In this document: positions 48,269-60,200 of the stretch, piece by piece
Position numbering within the stretch: the stretch's first letter is position 1
How the letters are laid out: the number at the start of each line of letters is the position of its first letter
Assembly (NCBI GenBank): GCA_002633005.1
Contig: NMRA01000527.1
Span: forward strand, 238,712-302,711
Length of the DNA stretch: 64,000 bases
Origin: Phoronis australis
Taxonomy: Eukaryota > Phoronida > Phoronidae
Reading direction: 5' to 3'
The notes under the pieces: model-generated
Told to the model about the DNA's origin: nothing
What the model saw: only the letters and a program-made list of their open reading frames with translations
Databases searched by the model: none
Translations under genes and position numbers: made by a program

Positions 48269-51200
48269 ATGGATCCAACAGTAAAAGAGAACTATGCTGC
48301 ATGGACAGCGTCCCGAGCAGGAGTGCTACTCGATTACAACCCCACACCTGTTCAGAGGTCTCCTCTTGTTGAGCAGAATGGCAGTCCAGACAGAAATGAT
48401 GGCTCTGGAGGCCTGATGAGCTTGAATGTATCCTCATCACAGTTTTTGAATGCCATCAACTTTGAAGATTTGAAGAAGAATAGACCAGGTGATAATGAGA
48501 ACAGTTTTGCAGGTGAATGAACTACACTTTGTTCTTTGTCTGAATTATTCTCACCCTAACCAATGTTTATATGAAACTGAAACAAAGTCTGTCTCATTAG
48601 ATACAATTTGTAGTGTCCTTGGAGTATTCATGAGTGTAAATGTTTTGAGAAGTCAGCAATGAATGAACCACTGCGTTACCAGATTTAGATGCAATAAAAG
48701 TAATTGACCGGACACCGAGACCGTGTGAGCGCATGCTAATTCAGTGTTTGCTGACAGAAAACTGTTGTGAAACAATAACTCGATTTTATATGCTATGGTC
48801 ACATGTTAGGGGAATCTTCATTTAGATATAGAATTACATTATTCAAATCATTGCTACTGTACAACCTTTGCCCTGACGTTTCTGGAAGGGGAGCCTGACT
48901 TCGCGGCCCCCGACAAGTAAGTATATTTTCAGTTTCGTGGCTAATTCACCTAAATAATTACGTGCACATTATATCTTTGGCTCACTATTATAGTCTTTTC
49001 TTGACTGGAGTTTTAGTTTCCAACTTAAGCTGGTTTATGTTCGTGATGTCCAGTCCCGGCGGCCGCGAAGGGCCTGATTGGGTTCCGATCCACTGTCGGG
49101 GAGTAACAAGCGTTTTGTGTGTTTAGAACTGAAAAAATCTCAAGTCTAAAAGTACAACACACAGCTATGTTCCCCTGTCACGGAAGAATGATTCAAATTT
49201 ATCACCGAACAGACCCAAACTCCCGCGATCGACCATGGTAAATTGGCCTACCGAACTCTGTAGGCTACGGTACGTTCAAATACCTATAAATCCGTAACAG
49301 TGAAATAAAACAACACGTCCAAGAACTCAGTGTGACGTAGTCGCCCCAATAAGTGCCCATGCCCCTATAAGAGCCCCCCACGCATTTTCGGACTTTGCTA
49401 AAATAAGCGCCCAGTCCATGAACGCCATGTACATGCGAAAAATGCCTTACCTACAGTTCTAACATTCTACAGTAATGCCTTCAATTTATCAATGAGATCC
49501 GACACTCCTGAAAAATCATTGTGCGCGGAATTTGTAGACCACGAACCTCGCCGCTATGTCGGTATTTAGCCGTGACTATACACTTCAAACTTCCGCCGTG
49601 CTTCATAAAGAACGCAAGCGCAAATCCGAAGCCTAATAAAAACTTGACCTTTGTTCAGTTAAAAGCACGTGACCAGGAAGCGCGCGCTACATTCAAGTAG
49701 CTGTCATCAAAGATTAGTCTTCAGGAACTATCTGTTAATGAAACGGGTAGCATAGCATCGGCTAGAAATAAATACTGGCACATATTTCCGAACACCGTAA
49801 AAAACGTTTGCGTTATTTTTAAGGGGAATTATTAGATTAGTCGTAATTGGTGTTTATAAAGTCAAAATGACCCACTATAGTGAACACTTCCGCACACTTA
49901 CACCTCCCAAATCTCCCGAAAAATAACTGTTAGACTGTCATGCATCCGGTCACCCGGCGACTCAATGACATCGGCCTTACCGAGACAATTCTCGAACATT
50001 TTGTAGCAGATGAGACAAGTGTTAAATAAAACATGTTCTGCTTTACTGATTTTGTTCATTTCCTTAGTTACAATGAACACCTAGCGTTTACTCTCACTGG
50101 CAAATGAAGTCTGATGACACGCAAGCGCTCACTCACTCATACAATATGCAGACGAACCCTCAAAACAAACATCACGTGACAACGTGTGTTCATTCAGAGA
50201 TTTTTCTCGTGTTGCAGAGTACGATATAGCATAGATTTGGACTTAATATGTTGTTAATCCTGACTCCACAGGAACTTAAACATCTTAGGAGATGCTATTT
50301 TGAAAACTTAAGGTAATTTGTTGAATCAAAACTATATTTTTACTCGAGCATTCAAGCTGACCTATCGTCGATTACGAGGCAGCGACGCATCAGTTGGCGA
50401 GTTTTCGCACTGGTATTTTCTGAAAAATGCTCATAATTTAACAACAAAGTTTGATAGCAATGCACTGCAATTTTGTAGAAACTCTGTCATAGGTTACAGT
50501 TGAGTCACAGAGCATAAATTTGATGAATTCTAGCTTACGATTTCACCTGTTTCGGAGACCGGGTTTCAACCACTTTTGGGCTATAATAAGTGCCCCCCCT
50601 TCCTGAAGCGAATTTTTCTAAGCACCCTGGGCGCTTATTAGGGCAAGTATAGTATTTGTAAGGGGTTTACATCGAATTTTGATGATTTATTGGTGTAAAA
50701 CGATGAATTCAAGCAATAAGTTGATATCAGTAAGCGTGTTGTAAACGGCTGAACAGACTGCGTTCGAACCGATTAGGTCATTGGTTAATTTCAACACCTC
50801 CGTGTGCCGTTAGGTGTCAGGTAAAACAACTGAACTGGCTGTTATTGAGTGGAACTACTCGATCTAAATTGATACAAAATAGGTTGTTTTTTGGGTGGCA
50901 TTCTCCTTTAAGATATTCAGTCGGTAAATCACTTACTGGTACGCATTATGAGTGGTGAGTCGGACATTTTCGTCCTCTCTCTTAGGCTTTGCTCACTGAC
51001 TCACAAGACTCACAATGCTTTTCAGTAAGTGATTCACCTATAGAACATTATATCGGAAAGCAATGAAAAGCCTATTCCATCGAAGCTTTGACATCACATT
51101 GTGTACCCCAAATTACTCCATGATTTTAAGATTTTTGTTCTATTTACAAAGAGTCTACGGGTGATCTGTCGCAGCATGAAATCTCAGCAAATGACCACTC

Positions 51201-54200
51201 CGAGTTACTGCAGCGGTTCAACCAGCTGCGTCAGTGGCAGCTGCAGCAGCAACAGAGTCTGATGCGGCAGCAGCAGTTGCAGCTACAGCAACTGCAAGGG
51301 GAACAGCAGCGCGTGCAGGCTATGCTGGCGAAACAGAAACGCCAGATGCAGTGGGGCTCGCCAAAGGCCAGTGCAGGTACACTGTTTTGAAAGTTGGACG
51401 ATATCCGGTTGACTCGATTGTATAATAACCTGTTCACAGTGTATATTGAATGCGCTCTTGTTAAGGCTAACTCTCCTCTATCAAGTTCCTTCCCCAATGT
51501 CCGACAGCTTCAATGCATTCTGCCAGAAAAAGCGAGTTTTCTACTAGAGGTCAGGAGGACATATCTCACCAATGTTTCTGGTAATAGATATACTCTGGTG
51601 CACCTTTGTTAATAATGGTACTACGTCTGTTGAAAACATATGCTGCTAGTCTTACTTCTAAGCTTCTGTGAGTTCAAGCTTGTGTTGTGGTGAGGTTCTG
51701 CTGTGTGGGTATGGCTTTTATGTTGTGTGATTATTGGCAGTTTCGGTAAACTGTTTTAATGGTGTCTTATAAACTGGCAACAACCAGAAAATTTAACCCT
51801 CCAGTAAACATTTGTGTTCAATTCCAAATTTACCTTCCCGGACATAAATTACTGGTATTTTGAATAAGTCTTTATTACCAGGTTAACATGGCATTCCAGC
51901 TACACCAATCTGAGAGATGAAAGCTGTCAGTTGACTTGTGTGTACAAACATTTTGTAGTACACGTGATGTGTACGCCAAACTGATGATTTCCTTCTGTAT
52001 TTTTGTCTTCACAGGAGTAGTGCCTGAATGGTCGAGTCCACGCAAAGTGTCGCCCCCAAAGAAGTCGCCACAAAAAGTGGAAAGTACACTTCCTCGTGCA
52101 ATAGCCAGGGGTACTCTAGCCCAAGCTCGGTCCAACAGGATGCTAAGTAGACCCCTCACGAAGCCTTCTCCTGTGCAGCAGGAACTCAGAGACATTTTGT
52201 CAGACACAGAGTCAGAGATACACAGCTTAGAGTTGGAGGAGGGTATCCAGCCTTTACCAGACACAGCCTCAGAAATGAGTGACTACATTAGTGGAGGACT
52301 GGGTGGCTGGGCTGTTAGTGCTTCAGACTTGAAAACTGTTTTTTTACAGGGTGATACCATAGTTAATAGCCATCATGATGGAAAATTGGTCAGTGGTGGT
52401 GTGAATTTAATTAGTAAAATGCAGAGTCCCAATGAAAATGTTGAATATGGTGCTTCAAAAGACTACAAAAGCGACTTCCAAGATAAAAATGAGAAAATTA
52501 CTCAGTTAATCGAAAATAATAAGACGAGCAGTAATGTGAAAAAGTTGGATAGAGCGGAAACCAGTGCAAAGGATGAAATGTCTACTATTACTGGTAAACC
52601 CAAGTCAATTGAGGGAGATACTACCACTCCGTTGGATGAAAGACCTGTTGGTGGGACAACAAAAACATTTGAAGAATTATTAGAAATTCAGCTTCAGAAA
52701 GAAGAACAGGAGGTAAAAATTAAAGGAGTGTTGAGCTTTAACGAATTTTACTTATTAATTCTTAGAAACAGGCGTTTAACTTGAGGATGTCCATAGCATC
52801 TAAATGGACACCCTGACTCAAATTTAGGCACCCTAGCTAGGACACCCTGTTCAGCATTTGGACGCCCAAGTAAAGTAAGCAAGGGTGCTTCTTTTAATTT
52901 GCAAGAAGCAGTTCTCGAAGTTCAGTGTCCTGTCCAGAACAAAAAAGAAGCAGTTCTCGGAACCCAGTGTCCTGTCTAGAACAAAAAAGTTGTTTCAGGA
53001 ATGAAATAAAATTTGAAAAACTATTTCAAAGCCATGTCTCCACAGTAGAATTCTACACTAACAGCAATGTGGGGTCATAAAAACACTATCATGCGTTATT
53101 GTTCATGGACATGAAGCCCTGAGAATTTGAGAACTTGGCTAAGACAAATCTTGAATTTCAGTCAATTTTAAGATAAAACTTCAGTTTGCCTTAAGTCCGT
53201 TCAAAGAAAGTGATCTTAAGTTTGACGTAAATTTTTTACTTCAGTTGTGTCTTAAGTTGGACTAACTTACTGGGTGTAGAAGTTTCAAAGTTTGAAAGCT
53301 GGGACAAATCTTAGACTTAAAACACTAGACGTTTAGCTTAACGCTAAGCTGCATTTTGGCAACCTGGAAAAAATTCCAGGTTGCCAAACGAAATCTGAAT
53401 ATCTGAGGTTGCCAAATGAAATGTGAGGTTGCGGACTGGCATAGAAATCATCAACTAAAAAAAGGTAGTACAGTGGTACAATGCCCCATTCTCAGAATCG
53501 AACCGGTACCTCTCCAATTTCTCCCTGTAAATCATTCTCTAACTCAGTTCCTCCCGCCAACGAATGAATATAGAACACAGAATATTGCATACACTGGTGG
53601 TGCGTATTTCACCAATCTTACCCAATTTTTGTCAAACAATTCAGACTTCCGTCCGTTTACTTCCTGTTTTAGTTTAAGCATGTGTTTGATTTGTGCTTGC
53701 TGCTCTGGTGGTTAATGCTCTGATTTCACAAAATAAACAGAATTATTGTGAATCAAAGGCAATGAATCTTGGAAAACTGTTAGTAATTTAAAGTTTGGAA
53801 GCCAACAAAAACTTTAAAATGAATTTAGAGGGAATTACTGTCTGACTTTGATACTCGCGGTGGCGAACTGCAGTTTGTCAAATTGAGCCTGACTTCAGTC
53901 AGTTTCTTTATTCGGGCCCCTGGGTTATTTCAGAAAATAAATGCCAGTTTAGTTTGATTTTGTAGCATCTGTGTTTGCTAAGTGAGCACAAAACTCAAAG
54001 TGCAAAAAATGGAATTTAAGAACAATTTTCTGTGTCAGGAGCCAAAGTTTTTACTATAAAATAGTAATACTAAAACAACAAGCGTCGGTACTAAAATATA
54101 TTAAAATATTCCCCACGTTTGGAGCGATGCACTCTTTGTCAGGGGCATCATACACATGTGCGCACCTAGCCTTCAATATGGGGGGGGGGGCTCGAATTCC

Positions 54201-57200
54201 TAATGTTGGAAACCTTTTTGGTAACAAAATAGCCGGCGGACTAAAAAAAATGGGCGCACCTCTTTGATTTGCGCGTTTTGTGCTTGTTTAGTGGACTTTT
54301 GTCTCATTTTCTCAGACTTCTTGTTTCTCGAAGGCGGACCTTTTTGCCCACTTCGCCAAATGGGGGGCTCATTCGAGCCCCCAAGCCCCCCCTGGGTGTG
54401 CGTGATACAGACTGCTGAATACATCCAACTACATGCATTTAGCAGTCTGTATCATACCCTTGACAAAGAGTGCATCGCTCGAAACGTGGGAATATTTTAA
54501 TATATTTTAGTACTGACGCTCATCGTTTTAGTTTTACTATTTTATATTTTTATCCATTGGTAACTGCGCAGCATTCCAGCATCTATTTGATTTCAAAGCA
54601 TTTACTGACAGGGAGACAATCAGAACTCCAGTTGGATCCCTGGACTGGAAATTATGTCCTTATATTTGAAGCCTTTAATTTTTGCTCTATCATTCACTTC
54701 TAGAACACACTCCTGTGTGTTAAATGGATATTTTTTCTTTGTGAAGGCATTTGCATTCTCATAGAACAAAATCCATTCTTTATCAGATGTTTTAATCCAA
54801 AATTACTGAAAATGTGGGCTGTGCTTCACAGTTCAGTAGACATTTTTGTGCATTTTAATTTAGGCCAACAAAAATGACGGTGCCAAAACTGCCAAGCGAT
54901 CTTTCCTTCGTAAAGGCCAAGGCATTGCAAGGTTTGGTCTGTCTGACACTCCACCTAGGAAGCCTCAAGTGCATAAATCCAAAACACCCAAGCAACCATC
55001 TCCCAAAGTGAGTATGAGCATCGTATGTTTCTGAAGGAGGTCTGTTTGCTACTCTTGCTGCTGACGCCACATATACTTACTTAATCAGGCTTGTAGTGAA
55101 TGCCTTACAGTACTGAAGTTGTACTTTACAAGTGTTTGTTTACATTTGGCCAGCACTCAAATCAATACACAACCAATTTTTTTCATTATATTGCTTTATG
55201 TCTTTTTCACGAAAGTTTTGTAATGTATTGTGTCATTGTGTATATGGGCGGAGGCCTTTTGTATAACAATGAAATAAACATCTATCATAGAAAAGCATGC
55301 TAGTTTCAAACACGTTTTGATGTTGAAATGCTGAAAGTGGTGTGTGGTTCCATGTTTTAACTACTTGATTAGAAGCCATTTTGATATGGGATGATGATCT
55401 TATAGAATAATAAGTTTAACATGATTCCTCCAACGGTTTTTAGCCAGTCTCTCGGAAGATTGCCAGCAAGACCCCTCCCAAACATCCACTGTCATTAAAA
55501 CTGTCGCCAATGAAGACGTCAGCTCTCAGCCAGACTAAGCTGGATAGTGGCCACCTGTCCGATTCATCGTTCCATGCTGGTATACAGGAGAGAGAACACA
55601 AGGAACAGGTGAGATACTGCATCAATAGTGAGGCTTAAAAACATGAGAATATTTTTGTTTGATAGGTATTCCAAAGATAATTAAATATATCTCAGCCATA
55701 TATAAGTACCTTTGTTCTTTTATTTTTGACTGACTTTGGAAACCTATAACAGTTATAACTGGGACAACGCCATAAGGACATGGTGCTTTAATCCCTCAAT
55801 TGAGGCCCATCTATGTTACAACTGTGATACAAATGACCATCAAAATATAGTCAGGGGACGATGTGGTTTTATCTGTAGACTAAAAACTCTTTGTGGCAGT
55901 GTACTTTTACCTCTAGAATTTGTGGATTAGACTAGCTATTAAATTTGTTTCTGTTCGATGCAGTTCGAACGAGAAGAGCTGGAAGAGTTTGAGCTGCTGG
56001 AGAAGTACGCTGACGCGTCCTTCATGAGTAACCCATCACCACTTGTGAAGGCCAACTGGAGAGCTCATATGGTGAGTTGTTGTTAGACGTGTCAATCTAG
56101 ATAGTTCTTATGAAGATTTGAGCATTAAACGCGTCATAGAAGAGAACTCATATATTGTTGAGCCTTGGAGACGTCTTAGTGGAGAGCTCATATGGTGAGA
56201 TGATTGTTTGATGCATCAAACTACGGAGCTCACGTGGTGAGTTGAACTTTGGTGGATTCCTGTTAAAGTGATTGTCCAATATTGATTCGTTCTTGCTTCA
56301 ATCTGTTATTTATGTCCTCTGACATTGGTTTACTCTTATTGCAGTTCAATACGTTCTCAGACATCTTAATTTTATTTGTAGAACAATTCTCTGATATTTG
56401 TGCACTTCTATTTCAGGGTATCCCCAAGCAGAGTTCAAAGCCTGTTCCTCAAGGTGACCACAATATTAACCAGAATAATATCGACAACAGACAGGATCTT
56501 GATACCAGCAGTGTAGAGTAAGTCAATTTCTAAATTTTATGATTTTAAAGTAGTCGTAATTAAAAGTACCGTAAATTCGCCTTCTGTCAAAAAAGTTTTG
56601 ATTTAGTTGACTTATCGTTTAAAACTGGTTCCAACTTATTCCTTACTCAGATTAGATGACCACCCACAAATAATCAGGGCTTGGAATTTTCCTCTTTTAA
56701 GATTTCCTCTTTTTTGTCTTGATTTCCTCTTATTTTATTTCCAGTTTCCTCTCATAGTTATATTGACTTTATTCATGCAAAAACATTTATTTCAGTTAAA
56801 TTTCACAACACAAAAATATAGTTCTATCACACAAGCCTATTTATTTGTGGAACAATACATCATCTGGAAAATATTCCTCTTTTTTGTCACGCTTCGTTCC
56901 AAGCCATAAATGCCTTTTGTGCTTAACTCTTGTTATTTTACATTATATTTTTTATAATAAACATTAAAAAGCTACTGCCTGGGTAGAAGCAGCAATTTGT
57001 TATTGCTGGAGTCCAGGCTCAACTAAAGGGCTTTACTCAGCTGGTCATTCTAGAGTCTCCAGTAGTAAATAACGAGCTCTCATTTGTTCCCAAGCCCAGA
57101 AATCGTTTATAATCTGAGTAAGGAACAAAGTGAGACAAATTTTTTTTATAGCCTGTATGTGGATTTAATCAAAAGTTAGTGTTTCGAGAGGAGGTGGGGG

Positions 57201-60200
57201 CTTATAGTAGTTTTAAGTGTAATTGTTATTATATATTTTTTAAAAATCTTGCCATGTCCTTAAAAGAAAGGCCTGTAAACAGAAAGTTCTTAGGGCTGTT
57301 CCAGCAAAATCTGTGTGGGAGGGGGGGGGGAGGCAACTGAAATAAAAATTTATGGGTGGTTGCGTTTGATTTAAATTCAAAATGGCTGGCGGTCATACTT
57401 CACAAAAATAAAAATTTACAGGTCGTTGTTGTTTCATTGGGCCATAAATGTTTGGTGGTGGGTAATTTTAGTAAATTTTATAAACAATCTGCACAGAATC
57501 AAAAACTGAAACAAAAATGCAACTTGCAAAAAGCTCCGACTTTTTCACTCCCTCCAATCTCTTCATCGGCATGCCTATAACACCATTTAACCACAGGAGC
57601 TCGAATTTCTCGATGGCTAATAACCATATATAAGAAACATATGTTTTCTTAGTAATGAATGACGTTAGTGGTGGTGGAGGAACAGATAAACTCAAGCGCC
57701 TGTGCAGTCAACCACAAGAACAAAAAAAAAATTATGGGTGGTTGCATTTCAAACTTATAAAAAATTACGGGTGGTAGGCTGAAGAAATAAAAATATGGGT
57801 GGTGGTTGCGAAAAAAGGTGCCTTCCCCCCCTCCCATACAGATTTTACTGGAACAGCCCTTATTGGTTTTATTTATTAAATCTTTTTTGTTCACTATCTG
57901 CTTAATTTGTTTGTTGAGTCGTGTTTTTTATTTTCCATCTCTTAGCAGTGGAAGTGGTTCAGATCAGTCATCTCAACTGGAACATCTGGAACATACTTTA
58001 ATTGAAGAAGAAGGGGAAATGACTGAAGTCAAGGTCATAAATGAATCACCCAATGTTAAGACCAGTGAGACAGCTTTTGGGAGTGCAGAAAAACCTATTC
58101 CAAGGAAGATTGCTTCCCTGAGTTTGTGGCATTCTGCAGAGGCTAAAACGAATGAAGATCAGAATAATGGTGATGATGACCATGATAGCAACCTTGGTGA
58201 AGATCAGGTTGATGGTACCCATGGTGATAATGACAGTGTTGGTAACCAAGGTGATAGTGACAGTGTTGGTAACCAAGGTGATAGTGACAGTGATGTTGGT
58301 GGTGATAGTGATCACCATGATGACAATGATGGACTCATTGGTGTTGGACAGTTCTCTGTCATTCACGAAGAGGATGAAGATGACTTAGAATCAAACACAG
58401 ATTCAGGTATTTGGTTTGTTTTTGGTTGTAGTTGATTAGAGCTTTAGGTAGCAAGTTTCTTTTAAATTTGTTTGTTAAACGCCATGCTCCAGTACATCTT
58501 AAACAACCTTCGTGGAGAATATCAATGAAATTACTAGGTAAGACTCATAGGATTTTTTTGTTAGAAAAAACAGTGTTCAAATTGAATGCCTAAATTTATT
58601 AGAGACATTCGCACGCTTGGCTAAGTGGTACTGTGTCATCATTTGCTTCTTGTCACCAATTTAGGATGCACAATCACGGGAAAGGAAAATTATTTTCTCT
58701 TTTTCTTAACAGATATGTAGCACTTTAAAATGTTCCTTTGCTATGTTCAAGCTCTGCGCTATAACTAGCATCAGAGAATATTTATTAAATCAGTTCTTGG
58801 CCACAGCAAGATTAAAAACCGGACAATTGCCGCACAAATGAAGAAGTTTATGTTAAATCAACGTTTCGTCTATTTGTTAGACATCATCAGGATATCCTGA
58901 TGATGTCTAACGAATAGATGAAACGTTAATTTAACATGAACTTCTTCCTTTTTGCAGAGAATATTTAGTTTATTATTGTGAGCCGTCTCAATGTTAGAAG
59001 ACCTTGACAATAAATAGTTTGAAGACGCCTTTGGTCTGTTGAAGAAGCACATAGTTTAGTAGATGTTTTGTCAATCTCTTTTGACATTTTTAATTCATTT
59101 AGTTCTAGATTCTGGTAAGCATGGCCTCTGTCTGTTTGATTTCAACGATGAGGAATCTTGGGACAGAAAAGACACGCCAGGTAAGGTCTATGTTGATCAA
59201 CAAATACAGGTCTCAGTGTGTAACAAAAACATTTTGTAGAATGTTTTACTAACTATGCTGTGTGTTTTGCATTAATATTGATTTATTTGTCATAATCATG
59301 TACTTCTGAGTTGCCAATGTTTTAGTCATTGGCGTTTTCAACACACCTTACTGCATTGTGGTATTTCCAGATGTCAGTTGACAAAATTTGTAAACCTGAC
59401 AGTTTGTTAAAGTTTGTTTAATAATGAATTTTGTTTGATGTTCAGGTAAGAAAAGCGCAGGTACGCCCGGAGATGTTGCTTCTCTAACTCCACCTACTAG
59501 TAAACTCATGACCAAGTTGTTCCCAAAACTCAAGAAACCTAATGAAGTCCAACCAGCGAGTGTGAAACAGGTTGGTTATGCTAAAAATTCCAAGAAAGCT
59601 AAAGGCTAACATTCTATCATGCGACACCATCTATTTATTACAGGGATACCGAGGTTGTAATTTTCGCTCTTAGATCTCAACCTTCCATGATTTGTTTTGA
59701 GTAACTTCTCACCTGAGCACATAACAACAGTGTTGCCTCCTGCACAGGCGAGCATCTCTAAACAATCTTCTGTGATGTCACTGGTTCATGTTAGCCTTTC
59801 TTTGACCTGGCAGGGTTAGTTATGTGTCTAAATGTGAATGATATGAAAAATCTCCCTACTTCATTTTACAAGTCTCGTGCGAACCTCGCAGGTGTATGTA
59901 AATATTGGCTATTGGGGATCATAAATCAGTACTCAATGCGATTCAATAGCCATATTGCAGACCTGTGTACGATACGCAAAAAATGCGGATTCGTACGGAA
60001 ATTGAACCTCCAGTACGCAAGTACGCACAGCCAGGCAAAAATACGCAAATTCAGTAAATTCAAAAGAGATTATTAATTTGGTTGTTTCTCAATAAATATG
60101 CCAATTTTGTAGCCGAAACAGACGAGGAAGAAGATTTTAAAGTTAGAAATTAAAAAATATTGTAAAATCATTAGTTTAGCTAAAAAGTTGAGCTACAAAC

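Noticed and set aside
48880-49100. GC-rich stretch with CTGACTTCGCGGCCC and an inverse GGCCGCGAAGGG
   Set aside because: Open frame before a donor-like GTAAGT, but it does not fit CENPJ phase and resembles an inverted repeat; no call made.
51231-51497. Minus-strand frame with a run of Cys and Arg
   Set aside because: Antisense of the CAG-rich (Gln) CENPJ exon 2; the Cys run is a codon artefact.
58046-58388. Ile/Thr/Val-rich and Met/Val-rich frames
   Set aside because: Other-frame and antisense readings of the acidic CENPJ exon 8.
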